Shown here one piece after another: positions 1 through 11,545 of a DNA stretch of 64,000 bases (positions are counted from its first letter, which is position 1; each line of letters starts with the position of its first letter). Location: NCBI RefSeq assembly GCF_026151205.1, contig NC_087078.1, positions 5,535,675 through 5,599,674 of the forward strand, written 5' to 3'. Origin of the DNA: Bolinopsis microptera. Its lineage: Eukaryota > Ctenophora > Tentaculata > Lobata > Bolinopsidae. Under the pieces are notes generated by a model. The model did not search any database. It was given only the letters and a program-made list of their open reading frames with translations, and was not told where the DNA came from. A program made the translations under genes and the position numbers.

Positions 1-147
1 CTATAATTCTTATTTTTATGCTCAATGTTTCGTAGACCACGTTTGAAAGTTTCAAAACGATCTCGGACTGAATATGTTACTTGGATTGTAAAATTTACTG
101 CAACTGTTCTTGTGAAGTTGGTCTTGATTTTATCTAGAATCTTTTTT

Positions 148-856
148 GGGGGGGGGGGGGGGGGGGGGGGGGCCAACCATATTAAAGTATATTAAAATGT
201 AGGATTTTTCCCGATTTTGACCCGGGGATATACTTTAATATACTTTAATATACCTACAATATACTTTAATATCCCTATCTCCTTGGAGGCCTACTTCAAA
301 AATTGTTGCCCAAAATAAGCTTGAAATGCAATTCTTAATCTATTCCAAAAAGTTCTTGAAAAAATATTGAAAACTGATGGAGTTATTTCAATTTTAATGA
401 AGTCATTTTGGCTAGTATTCCGAACCGAGATATTATGTGCAATTTTCCCAATTTTGTTCATGGAGGTCTTTTTACTTAGTATCCACTATATTCAACAAAC
501 ACTGAGTTATATCTTTCACATAGAGTTAGTCTCATTAAAAAATATTGAAATTTTATCGAATTTGGTCAAAAGCGAATTTGGGCAAAAGCGTATGCCCAAA
601 TATGGGCATACTTTTTAAAGCTCATAGCTCAGCCAATTTTTGACCAATCTGGATGGAAATTCATGTACTAGTCCTAAAACAGGCTTATCTTGCGAATCTG
701 AGTGAAAAATATAGTTCATCATGTAAATCTTAACGAAGAATATAAATCTTCTAATTGTAGGTATATTAAAGTATATTAAAATGTAGGATTTTTTCCGATT
801 TTGACCCGGGGATATACTTTAATATACTTTAATATGGTTGGCCCCCCCCCCCCCCC
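148..856. mobile_element. MITE-like inverted-repeat element with poly-G/poly-C ends
   Basis: The element starts with 25 G (148-172) and ends with 15 C (842-856). Just inside are inverted copies of GGCCAACCATATTAAAGTAT (from 171, and its complement ending at 842). TTTTTT sits immediately outside both ends (142-147 and 857-862) and could be a target-site duplication. Each end is itself a hairpin of TATTAAAG/CTTTAATA repeats, and its loop (about 200-236 and 780-816, containing TTTTGACCCGGGGATATAC) lies in the same orientation at both ends although the outer repeats are inverted. I see no transposase, so it looks non-autonomous. It lies directly upstream of the TIMP-like gene. Confidence 0.6.
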
Positions 857-895
857 TTTTTTGTACTGAAAAATAACCTCCTACCCAATACAGAA

Positions 896-1727
896 ATGAG
901 TTCGTTACTTTTGCTGCTACTAGCGTGTTTGGTGGGCGTGGCACATTCCTGCTCCTGTGCCCGAAGGAGGTACAATGCTGAGGTTTGTGACGACAGAGTA
1001 AAGTACATCATCAAGGTGAAGATAGAACAGGATCTTGATGATAAGGAATCATTTAATGATGATGACCAGGTACGTAATTTCAAGTCCATTTCAATTGGAA
1101 TTTCCGGCAGCTTCGATAACAATCCTCGGCCTCTTTTATGTATTTCTTTTCTTTCGTAACACAAAGTTAGTAAGTAAAAATTCACATTAAGTCAGCTTCC
1201 CATATCCAGAATCTTTCAATAATTGTATTATCCAGGGCGACGTGGACTCCTATGTTTGGCCGCCTCTCACTACCGACATGCCGACCACAACCACCACGGA
1301 CTGGTACAGGATCCGCCGAGTACGAGCCAAGATCCTCCACTTCTACAAAGGAAAAGGAGAACTGGGCACGGATATAATCCTGGAGAGTGGCATGATGGAC
1401 TCCATGTGCGGTATTGGTGCCTGGCTGACCCCCGGAGAGAAGTTCGCTCTTTCAACCAACAGTCTGGAGGTAGCCAAGATGGGCCTCTGTTCCTTCAACT
1501 TTGTGGTTGGAGGCTGGGAATGGGACCAAGTGGAACCAGTGCTGAAGAACCATGACTGTGACTGCAAGTTACAGGCGTGTCGGATGAGGGTAAACAGAAA
1601 AGTACTCCGAGGAATGTGCAAGGATACCGCTGCTTACTGCGCTCAAGATGACAAAGGGAAGTGTAGGTGGTACAATGCTGAGTCTATAGAATCTTGTAGA
1701 CTTCCCCCGTACATGAGAAGGAACTGA
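896..1727 (+). CDS. TIMP: TIMP-like metalloproteinase inhibitor (two exons)
   Basis: Exons are 896-1069 and 1236-1727, joined in phase 0 (CAG|GTACGT donor, TATCCAG acceptor), giving about 221 residues. A leucine-rich signal peptide (residues 1-18) ends just before CSC, the TIMP hallmark: after cleavage Cys1 with its free amino group chelates the catalytic zinc of matrix metalloproteinases. The second exon has the TIMP-type GLCSFN and DCDCK segments and a cysteine-rich C-terminal region ending near RWYNAESIESC. Length is normal for the family. The bases before the ATG (CCCAATACAG) resemble a splice acceptor, so a 5' UTR exon may lie upstream with the element at 148-856 in its intron. The product should be secreted. 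The family call is firm; the target proteases are unknown. Confidence 0.85.
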
Positions 1728-2591
1728 ACACTCGGACCCTGCCAAGAGCAATTACTTACAAGAACAAATTTATTCCAAAGAACTGTGAAGAAAGGACGCC
1801 CATGTTTTCCTTAACGAATGATACCCGTACAATATTTATTTGAAATATTTACAATTTACGAAGAGGTATAGCAAATATTTATCGTTCTGAACCACCACGA
1901 GAACTCGATCCACTCCATGCATGGTTGGTAATATATCACGAACACTTATTACGTGGTTGATATTGCGTACACTTAAAACGAGCTGATGATATGATGTGTT
2001 TATCCGTTTGTTGTAACTTTTATCCTAAATTTATAGTATTTTTAGAAAAATGACAAAAGTGTTTTGCTGTGGCCTGTGTCCAAAATCAGATTTAATCCTG
2101 GTACAATGAAAATAATTAAGAAAAAATTGGAAAGATCTAAAAATTATAAAAACGTTAACACTTGTCGGTGATTGTTCGAAAAACTTGAGCACTAGCAAGA
2201 CCCTAGCATTGAACGAAAAAAAAACAATACAATTCAGTCCAAATGATATAGAGAATTGCGTGCATATTCCCCAAAATTCTTTAATTTAACAGTTACAATT
2301 GTTTATATTAACACAAAATAGAATTGCGTATATTTTATCTATTTACAAATATCCCATCCCTATCAGTTCTTTATCTTGTTCCTCTCACTTTGCAGGGAGT
2401 TGAAGATTGATCATTATTTGGATCTTTTCTTCATCGTTTCCTGTTGACTTGCATTAAATTCTTCAGAAATTCAGAAGACGAATTATTTGCACCGCCCTAA
2501 AAAAGCAAAATGTCACATCACAGGAATGTGGGCAAGAAACCCCCAAGAAACCATGAATTATCACTGATTGAGCGTGCAGCGTGGCTCATTG
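1728..2591. other. intergenic, no gene recognised
   Basis: AT-rich spacer between two convergent genes. It presumably holds both 3' UTRs. I saw no clean AATAAA close behind either stop codon and no repeat of note. Confidence 0.5.
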
Positions 2592-5500
2592 TTACTTGTT
2601 AGATATCCTAAAATGATTACAGAAAGTTCTTACATGGTTAGGGAGAAGCGGGGCGTCCCAGAGATTGGAAGTTTGAGGAGGGTTTGTAACTTGTGGTGTG
2701 GGGACTGGGTTGTCAACGTGGAGGGAGGATATGTTAATGTGGCTGTTATCAATAGTCGGTGTGTCCTCGTCCGCCAACCAATCGTTCAACCCTGTGGAGG
2801 TCTTGTACTTAAAATATATATCACATGTATAAAGCGTATATTATATATACCAATATTATGATTAAAGAAGTGGTCATCATGTACAGAACATAATATCGCT
2901 GAGTGAAAAATGTGAACTCACAGTCATCGTCATCATCTTCGTCGTCGTCATCTACAGTGAAGCTGTCATTTGGAGTTGATGGGGCGTTGTTAATAACACC
3001 ATTAGTAGGAGAGATGTTCTCTGCAGATCCCACAGCTACCAAGACATCACTAAAGTGTCTATCTTCATCATCGTGCGTATCTATAACGTTCAGTTCGACC
3101 TCCTGTGAAAAATACGTCTTTTGAAATGTGGGTTGTGACAGAAAACTCTCTTCGCATTTATCCATCTCTTTGGATCACTACCCAGACAAACTAAAAGCGT
3201 GGGGTGACAGGATGATTAATCATAGTGTTATTGCAGTGCAGTAGCAATCTTCCGTCACGTTGAATGTTTCGCAGGGTACTGCAACACACTGACAGGTGAA
3301 TCTGACACAGTGACACTTGACAGGTGAATAATTTTAAACTTAAATCGCTTAGCTGCCAGCCATCCGCGGTAGGACACGATCAGCCAGAGCGATCGCTATA
3401 AAGCTAAGCTAGCTGCGCGCGCGTGCTCACGCGCATATCTCCGGTAGTCACCGGCTACACTTTCATAAAATGATTCACGTTTGTTGTTCGCGCGTGCCGC
3501 AAAGTCCCCACATCTGACAGTCAAACAGGGTTAGACTACCCATGTAGGAGATTGCAACGAGTCACAGATCACTGATCACATATTATTACTATATCCGACC
3601 AAGCGCGAGCGTTAACAGCTAATTCAACATAATGTACATTCTTAATAAGTAGTAAAACGAACCTGATCTGACTCGAACATGATCTTGGCGTAGTACAGTT
3701 TATCAGTGTGCTTTGGTCCAAAGACATCCCGACTTTTATCGTCCCAAGTCTTGCTATTGAAGGGTCGAATATCGCACAACCCACACCGTCGAGTAAAAGA
3801 TTTGACCAGTCGAAACTGATCATTGATCCTGAACAAGCACGCAGGCGCAACTTGTGATTTCTCAGCAGTGTCGACGGCACGAACGGCAACAATATCTGCG
3901 TTAATTGTAGACTCCACTACCGCTCTGTGATAACGATCGTGTTCGTCTCGATATACACACAATTGATCCTTTTTGTAGGGTGGTGAGAGACTGTGCTTCA
4001 CTCTGTTCATCCTCACATTGTAGAACTGACTAAAAATAGTTTTGGAAAATTAGGTGATTGAAATTTGAACAAGTTGTGATGAGATGTATAATATCACGAT
4101 TCCTCCATGTCCAACAATCAGTATACCTTATCAGTTATCACGGAAAAACAATCTTACAAGCAGTTAAATTAATATATAAAAAAATAGAAGCTTAAATCGG
4201 GAGGTACCGGATACAGCGTTACTAACACTTCGCCTTATTTAACTTTAATTATCACATACTTTAGTTTTTGAAAGAACTGTTTGTATTCTTCCGTCGCTTC
4301 AGGCGAATCTTTGTAGAACCACACGTAAAACTCGTTCGGTGAGTATATTTCCTTTATATAAATGATAACAAATTCTCCATCTGCTTGGAAATCCTGAAAC
4401 AGAAAAACTTGCTATTATAACAAACAAAGCAGTCGCTAAGAACATACTCTGAATATAGTTTGGCTATACGACTTGTACACAAGTCTCACAAAAACCTGAA
4501 GAGACTATTAAAGTTCAATGATATGATGTAAAGTTGCTATGAAAAGCAAGTATCAACTATAAGAAGCATCTCGTAAACAATAACCAGTGTATCACATGAT
4601 CAATCTCTTATAGTTCAAGTTTCAACTATATAATTATATATACTATTGTATATAATATACAATAAGAACTCTATAAATTATATCTGCACAGTATGAGTAA
4701 CTAAGAACATGAGCAATTACATTTAACAGGTTACCGATCACACAATTTACCCTAAAGCCGAGTGATATCTCCTCTTTTCCAGTCAGCACAGGTCTATCAA
4801 CAGCTGCTTGTCCCTTCAAAGAGGTTTCCTTTTTCTGGTAGGATGTCGTCTGTCCTGTTGAAGAAGATGCCCGATTCTGTTCAGGTGATATATAATGTTG
4901 TGCTGCTGCTCCAGACATGAGGGGGCCATTGCGCGGCTCAGAGAAACCAGGCGGAGCGGCAGGGGCCTCTGGGGCTATCTCAGCGATCAACAACAGTCCA
5001 GCTGCGAGTGTGAAAATTAGCGTTATATGACTCGAGTTACACGACAATTATTACTGATTGTTCTAAATAATAAGCTCGCGAATGATGTTGCAAATATTCA
5101 ATACTATGGTTGAAGCTGTAAGAAAATGATATCTATTATTACTGGATAATTTCATAATTTAGCTAATTGGCTAATTAAAGGATTCCTCGTATTCATTTAT
5201 CCGGTTTGAAGATATCTCACCATTGGTGCGTGTCATTGATACCATCTCACTGTAGTTAAAGAAGATGTGCCACAGTGACTTGTAACCGTAATCTGCTGCT
5301 ATTAGTTTCCGACTATTTCTGAAGAATAGCGTGAAGTTTGAACTTAGTATCAAAATGGAAAATGAGTTGTTCTGATTGGTAAGTTTGTGTCACGTGGTGT
5401 GAACTGTGATTGGTTGATAAAGTTGAATTGATATATTTTTCATGTACGGTAATCGAAATTCATACCGTAATCGAAATTATCTCAATATCTAATAAAACAG

Positions 5501-5932
5501 AATAGACTGCATTTATGATTATAATGGGTAGTCTAAAACAGTGGTTAAACTTACAATCGTTGGTAAACGTTATCGAATTCTCCGAGCAATAAACCGTTAG
5601 GATCTGAGTTTAATGTGCTGTAGATGGAAAGTAATACTCTATACGATAAATCCTGACCTGAAATGAGACATTCTTTAATATAAACAGTAACAAAGAATTA
5701 AAATAGTTAATGATGCAAATATGTTAAGTTTTCGAAAGACGCGACATAAATGACAGAAATAACTTGATTCAAGCCAGAGCTGGTTTTGATCGTTGGAAAT
5801 TAAATTTGTACCCTTGTGTTTGAGGTGAATAATCCATGAATTATTGTCGGATTGTCTGATTTTAATCTCATCAATAAGGTCGAGAAGTTCAGCGGCAGAG
5901 CTCCTACCAAACAACATCACGTCTATGTTAGC
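2592..5932 (-). CDS. LOTUS- and Tudor-domain protein, TDRD5/7-like (3' part)
   Basis: Eight exons join in phase: 5812-5932, 5555-5657, 5221-5318, 4751-5001, 4260-4393, 3663-4029, 2922-3102 and 2592-2791 (stop TAA), about 484 residues. The first exon is the second half of a LOTUS/OST-HTH domain (LFGRSSAAELLDLIDEI). The next two form a complete LOTUS domain (GLLLGEFDNVYQR, then DYGYKSLWHIFF). A proline-rich linker follows, then an extended Tudor domain (SPNEFYVWFYK; YRDEHDRYHRAVV; VRAVDTAEKSQV) and an acidic tail. LOTUS plus Tudor proteins are germ-granule/piRNA-pathway factors; LOTUS domains bind RNA or Vasa-type helicases. No start exon was found at 5933-6369. The missing N-terminal part may be the LOTUS exons at 14410-16226. 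Confidence 0.82.
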
Positions 5933-6369
5933 CTGGGGACGAACAATTGGTTTGTTAACACGATTTTAAATCTCCAATGACGTAGAGAATTTAATTTTCT
6001 GAATTTTTGTTATGTTATCCGAAGTTTTGTGATTTTAATTGTTCCCCTCATTCTTGTACGTACGAGTTTTATGAAAACAGTAAAACCCATAACTTTGGTC
6101 TCCAAGGATTGTATGGAGCTTTACGAATTTATCTATTAATTGTATAAGATAACATAATATGAGGATATCAACCTAACACAAATGAAAAGTAAGTGACGAT
6201 AAGTGAAACTGTCATGATTTCTGCGTACTGACTTTTTATCACAATTCGAACGGGCAGCAGCAACCGACGGAATTTACTTTGAAAATAAGGAATATATCAA
6301 AGTGGCCCAGCATTAAGCCTAATGGCCCATTGTCCAGTATTGTTCATCAGATCGCCTGAAATTCCCAAT
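5933..6369. other. short spacer, no exon recognised
   Basis: It lies between the first identified exon of the LOTUS/Tudor gene and the stop codon of the hydrolase gene. I looked on the minus strand for the missing first half of a LOTUS domain and did not find it. Confidence 0.4.
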
Positions 6370-7488
6370 TTAAGTATTGAACTCATATTTGACGGCCACA
6401 ATAAGTTCTTGAGTGTGGATATATTCCCTCGCAATGGTCTTCAACGTATCAAAGAACACCTGGTTACTTTTCAAACTAGGAGTTAGACTGCTGGCGTGAC
6501 CAGCCCCAGGAATTACGACAAATTCCAGCAGCCTACCAGCCCTCCGTAGCCTGCCAGCAAGCCTGGTAGCCTCTGTAATGTACTGATCAAACTCACACTC
6601 CATTATAATTGTAGGAGGGAATTTCTCCAGCAGCTTGTCACTAGCCTTACCCGGGAACAGATGAGGACTGGTCTTCTGCTCCTCCCAATCAGCAGCTATA
6701 CAATATTTCCATATCTTCCTAAACGAGGCTGCATTATTTCGTTCTTCCTTTGTCATGGCTTGCGTGTCAGAGAAACAGTAATCATCTACCATAGGAACAC
6801 CAGGTATAGCCAGTTTGACTAGATGACTTTCATCATTTTCAGCCAGCATGACCATGGTACCAAGACAGATGTAGCCCCCGCCACTATCTCCAGCGATGAC
6901 AATCTTAGCAGGATCCACCCCCAGACTCTCACCATTCTTGCTTATGTACTTGACGGCTTCGTAAAAATCCTTGACGTTATTTGGACACCGCGTTTCTGGT
7001 GCAATGCGATAGTCAACGTTGTACACAACAACCTTGAATTCCACAGCATAATGCTTCAAGAGGGCGTCGAAATCAGAAGCAGCCATGGCTATAGCGCCTC
7101 CCCCATGAGCGTAGATGTAAGCGCAGTTTTTTGTCCCACCCTGCAGATCTTTAGGAGTGTAAACTTCAACAGGCACATCAAAATTTCCATCATGTGAAGT
7201 TGGGATTGTGATTGAAGTTGTGATCGTTTGCTCGACACTGTCAGTGAACTTATCACTGGCTTTGAGTATATCTGCATAGGGGGCACATAGTCCGCGCATC
7301 ATATCCACAAATGCCTTGTTAGATTCATCATCGTGATTCTCTATCAGCTCGAGTGACTTCTCAAACATCTCCTTCATCTCCGGTGACGACTCTATCAGCT
7401 CCTCTTGATTTTCCATCGCGTTGACATCGTCATCAAGTTTACCAGTAGGCTTGAAGTGGAAGAGATCCTTCGAGACCACCCTTGACAT
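6370..7488 (-). CDS. HSL-family alpha/beta hydrolase (carboxylesterase/lipase)
   Basis: Intronless, 372 residues, with an ATG at 7486-7488. The hormone-sensitive-lipase family motifs are all present: oxyanion hole HGGGA (128-132), nucleophile elbow GDSGGG with Ser202, acid Asp301 in ECEFDQ, and His331 in GAGHASS. The VYNVDYRIAPE strand typical of the family is also there. No signal peptide is visible, so the enzyme is probably cytosolic. It should cleave small acyl esters; the substrate cannot be read from sequence. The absence of introns beside intron-rich genes on the same strand fits a retrocopy or an acquired gene. It lies in what may be a large intron of a LOTUS/Tudor gene. Confidence 0.9.
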   Translation of the reverse strand: MSRVVSKDLFHFKPTGKLDDDVNAMENQEELIESSPEMKEMFEKSLELIENHDDESNKAFVDMMRGLCAPYADILKASDKFTDSVEQTITTSITIPTSHDGNFDVPVEVYTPKDLQGGTKNCAYIYAHGGGAIAMAASDFDALLKHYAVEFKVVVYNVDYRIAPETRCPNNVKDFYEAVKYISKNGESLGVDPAKIVIAGDSGGGYICLGTMVMLAENDESHLVKLAIPGVPMVDDYCFSDTQAMTKEERNNAASFRKIWKYCIAADWEEQKTSPHLFPGKASDKLLEKFPPTIIMECEFDQYITEATRLAGRLRRAGRLLEFVVIPGAGHASSLTPSLKSNQVFFDTLKTIAREYIHTQELIVAVKYEFNT

Positions 7489-9473
7489 TTCACCTTCAAA
7501 GCATAGATTAATGTTGGTTCACGTCATTAGTCAATATAATATAAACACTCGAAAGATCGTTCATGTGCGAGAAACTCAATGAATATGGTAAGAAAAGTTA
7601 CAGCAAACAAAACGTCAAATCAAACATCTAAACTAGAGTTTAAGAAAAATAGAAGATTGCTTAGTATTAGTAGGCAATAAGAAAGATAACTGCATAAAAC
7701 AAGAACATCTTATATTCAGCGAGCCAGAGCAGTAAGAAGGCAGCAAACATATGCTTGATAAACCTCACCGTTGAGCAGTAAGCACGTACACATAAAAAGT
7801 AGCTTACTTAGCAAGCACATTGCACAGTTTCTTCTACGATGAAAAGCGTTCTAATAGTTACTGTCTATCAATTGCCTAATATTACCTTTAAGTTTTGTAG
7901 TTGCCATAGGGACAACGCGAACGTGATATATTACTTGAATTGTAATCAGGTGGCTCATAGATTTCGAGCGTGCTAAATCACTCAACACTCGATCTTCTAA
8001 ATTTTTCTAAAAGGGCCCCCCGATAGTTGAAACCAACAGGAATCGATGTATTTTCGGACGCTGGTTCCGAATCAGCCCGGCCCCGATGATATAGGGTAAA
8101 AATATCTCGATCACGGGATATGACCGTATAGGGAAGTTTATCTAATTTCTCGTCAGGGTTACGGTTTCAGCATAATATAATAGAATTAGTACGAAGGTAC
8201 GATCGGTTAGTACTTACAATTAGTATTGTACAATTATAATAGAACCACAAACCTTCACAAGCAGCCAGTGCTGTCAGGGGGTTAATTATACGATAAATAG
8301 AGTATCGCTGACTACTATAATTCAAAATCTTACACGCAATCTGTTGCTGTAACACGATTTATTACGATCTAATAGCTAGAATTTTATTCATAAACTAGAA
8401 TTGACCAAAGGAAACAGGTGAATCGTTGAATAACTGGTAATTGAGTAGAAACTCTCGAAATACGCAACAATTAACAATAAACGTGTAGCTCTGGCTACGT
8501 TTCCACTATTCTTGAGTAACGGTTTTTTTCCCAAAACCAAACCAAACGTGTCACTGCAAGAACTGCCACAAACAGGGCCCGCAACCAGTGACTGCACTGC
8601 GTCACGTGATACCACATGTAGAACCACGCTGTACCGCACGTCGCAGATGCACCACTCTAAAGTGTAAACCACTGCCCTCAGCCCACCAGACCTACACGTG
8701 CTACTAACTAAGCAAAACTACAGATAAACCTACTCGGCAAAACTACTAATCTACACTAATCATTTCCAACGGCTTTTTCACTAATCTATTTGGTTGTATC
8801 AGATTTCAGCATTGTGTCTGATAGAACAGTAATGGTGAAAAGTGTGTCTGATAGAAAAGTAATGGTGAGAAGTGTGTCTAATAAGAAATGTAAAGTTAAT
8901 CTGAATAGAAGCAACAAAGGTTCTAAAATAAACGGTGAAATATGTTAAAACAGCTTTAGAGTAGAATTTACTCTTTCTTAAAACATTAAAAGGGGAAACA
9001 AACACTATCTCAAGCCATTATACACTTTGGCCCTCCGCTTAACTAGACACACACACACCTAGACACATACTATTCACATACTATACCTAGACACTAAAAC
9101 CACTGATCATCCTACAACAACTGTTCTAAAAACCTTAAGAAATACTCGACCCTATTAAGTTCCCTCACGTCCTACCTTACAAGACTAAATAATGCATTGA
9201 AATTCAAAATATCGAAACACGCTTTTGTTTTTTCCGCACCTGGAATGTTATCGTCAGGTAACATCGCATCGAAACTATAAATTAAGCGCTTTCTTCCAAT
9301 TGAAATTTATGACACCAATTGAACCAGCTAGTGCAAATAGTAACGTAATTTAAGTATAGCCCATGAAAATAACGCCTGTTCTTATAAAGTCATATAGATT
9401 ATAGATGCTAAATAAGGGCGAAATGAATCGTCTTCAGAGTAAGAGCTTCAGATAAGAAAATCGCACGGTTAAC
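7489..9473. other. intergenic with dispersed repeats
   Basis: No gene recognised. The segment about 7965-8130 is repetitive: 7965-8003 reappears inverted at 17153-17195 (shared core GATCGAGTGT and AGTGATTTAG), and 8040-8105 resembles 21325-21385 (GTATTTT-GGACGCTG with GAATCA). The open frames around 8170-8670 show no domain or exon signals. Confidence 0.5.
8815..8885. repeat. short tandem repeat, about 31-bp unit
   Basis: Just over two copies of a unit containing GTGTCTGATAGAA and AGTAATGGTGA. Noncoding. Confidence 0.6.
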
Positions 9474-10625
9474 TCAAAACAGAAGATTTATCAGAATGAA
9501 GGTAGGAAACAATATTCCATGAGCGGTTTTTGTTGCAAAGCGATAACTAGAAGCAGTGTTTTCCAGTCCTTGGCACGGCGGTGGCTTGATAAAGTTGTTG
9601 AGACAGGTGAACTGGTAAGTAGTGGCGTTGTTGTGCTCCCTAGCCTCGTATCCGGGATTACATGCCACAGTGATGTTACTTCCGGGTAGGTAGAATGGTA
9701 CTGATGAGTTTTTCACTACCATTCCGTCATCTATCTGTATCCCTTTGTGGCATGGTTCTTTAAGCGTTTGAACTGTGTCAAATACCAAGTCTTGTAACGT
9801 TTCTTTACAACCTGGACAGAGGGCTATTGGATCGTACTTGGTGTTTATTTCTAATGTATAGTAATCGATTATGCCACCTGGTATTGAGTGCCTTAGTACT
9901 ACCAGTTCAAATATTTGGAAAGTAGATTGCGAGCAATTCCTGAGAACAACAGATCTTCCAGGAACAGAACCACCTTGAAAAACCTCCATGCAACTTTTTG
10001 AAGCCTTGTGTTTGATCCTTACCCGGATGGAGTCGATCCAGTTGACAATCCAAAATGAAGTGTCCAAACATGCACTCCACTTGAGATTCAACGTCTTATT
10101 AACTCCTAAACATTTACCCGTGTCTCCATTTGTTATGAGGGCTTCTTGCTTATTTATTCTATTTCTCATTTCGTCCAAATCAATATACTTCGCTTCCAGT
10201 GATCTTTGGACAGGTCTGATACACTCAATATCCCCAATGGTGGTGAACTCCCAATGGCGGTGAACATCTATAGCTGGAAGATTCTTCAACAAGGTGCACA
10301 TATTAGTATAGGATTTGAATACCAAGTAGTTGCAGTGGTCAGAAAACTGGCAGTACTGTTCACATTGTTCCAAGGAATCAGCAGGAAACTGGTTGATCGG
10401 ATCATCACAGCAAACCATCTCATGTAGCTGATAGCATGATTTCTTCAGGTCTTTAAGAAGGCCGATCTGTGGAGTCATTCCGGTGATTAAATTGGTCGAA
10501 CTGTTCTTTTCCAGAGTTCCCGCTCTAGTTGGCGGTGGAAGTGATCCCAAGGCAGGTAGAAGGAGGACCAGGATTATTTGTAGGAGCAGGTTTAACCATC
10601 CCATCCTTGTGTGATCACTGATCAT
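9474..10625 (-). CDS. secreted or GPI-anchored PAN/ricin-like/CCP protein
   Basis: Intronless, 383 residues. The hydrophobic stretch LLLQIILVLLLPALG (about 13-27) is a signal peptide. Residues about 63-136 form a PAN/apple-like domain with the spacing CCDDP, C..YC, DHCNYLVF and MCTLL. Residues about 155-245 resemble a ricin-type beta-trefoil segment (NGDTGKCLGV, KSCMEVF, QIFEL). Residues about 295-355 form one CCP/sushi module (VACNPGYEA, FTCLNN, PPPC). The C terminus is small-residue then hydrophobic (GILFPTFILINLLF), as in GPI-anchor signals. Several NxS/T sites support an extracellular location. Binding of sugar or protein ligands is inferred from the domains; no ligand can be named. The ricin-like call is the weakest of the three. 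Confidence 0.75.
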   Translation of the reverse strand: MISDHTRMGWLNLLLQIILVLLLPALGSLPPPTRAGTLEKNSSTNLITGMTPQIGLLKDLKKSCYQLHEMVCCDDPINQFPADSLEQCEQYCQFSDHCNYLVFKSYTNMCTLLKNLPAIDVHRHWEFTTIGDIECIRPVQRSLEAKYIDLDEMRNRINKQEALITNGDTGKCLGVNKTLNLKWSACLDTSFWIVNWIDSIRVRIKHKASKSCMEVFQGGSVPGRSVVLRNCSQSTFQIFELVVLRHSIPGGIIDYYTLEINTKYDPIALCPGCKETLQDLVFDTVQTLKEPCHKGIQIDDGMVVKNSSVPFYLPGSNITVACNPGYEAREHNNATTYQFTCLNNFIKPPPCQGLENTASSYRFATKTAHGILFPTFILINLLF

Positions 10626-11545
10626 AGAGATTAGAAAACAACTACTAAGTTTTAAATGAACTTTATCTTCCGATACAACGAATTTATTGACAATTTGAAT
10701 AGGTGTGATGCGTTGGTTGCTCCTTCTTTTATCTCAAGTACAATGAAAAATATGAGCGATTAATATAAATGCATCTTTCAAAAACTGTGCCTCAATGGTC
10801 TCTACGTAGAAATGATTCGTAGTCTTTTTTTTTCACTTTTTATTCTTAACTTGGAATAATTGCATTCGAACTTAATGTTGACTTCTACAAACATTCCTTT
10901 AATTTAATAGCTCTTTCATGTACCCGGACGGGCCTGATGCTGACCCTGGTCATTAGAAACACCCCTAAAAGTTCGTTTTTTGACAAAAAATTAAAACTTC
11001 TGTAGTCTCATTTCTGTTTTAGTTACGCATTTGATTCTTGGTATGCGTATAGAAGATCGATACAGCTTTAAAATAAGACGTTCGGCGACCTCTTAGCTCG
11101 GTCATTAGACTCAGTAGGAGTGGTTGAATGTCAAATATCATATAATGCTTATCTTAAAAGTTCTTCCTGTGACAATCTTCTAAAGTTTAATTGGGAAAAA
11201 CGTGGTCCATCTCGAAAAATTAACTTGATTATATAATAATTAAATCGGCTGAACCAACAAAAAGCAAAAGCAACATTAACGTTGGGGCCGTTAAGGCTTA
11301 CGAACACAAAATTCAGAATGTTGGGAATTCAACGAACTTTTTTCTTGGGATTCATTCTTGAATTGGGATAATTGAGTAGTAGTAAATTTTGCGGTTTATA
11401 GAGGTTCCAAAATATAGTGTATTAAATAAATCACATTGGGAGGATATAAACCGCGTGAGTGATATTAAAAAAATTGAAACTGGAGATAAAAGACTCACGG
11501 CAGTCTGAAGACTGGATAAAGTCATGGTATAATCTGTTGTGTTTC
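10626..11545. other. intergenic, nothing recognised
   Basis: AT-rich DNA without exon-like frames, transposon proteins or clear repeats. Confidence 0.4.

Noticed and set aside
2821..3165. Continuous 114-codon minus-strand frame as a separate gene
   Set aside because: Its central part is the exon 2922-3102 of the LOTUS/Tudor gene, bounded by good acceptor and GTGAGT donor sites; the rest is intron read-through.
8388..8672. 94-codon minus-strand frame
   Set aside because: No domain, no splice partner and low-complexity composition.
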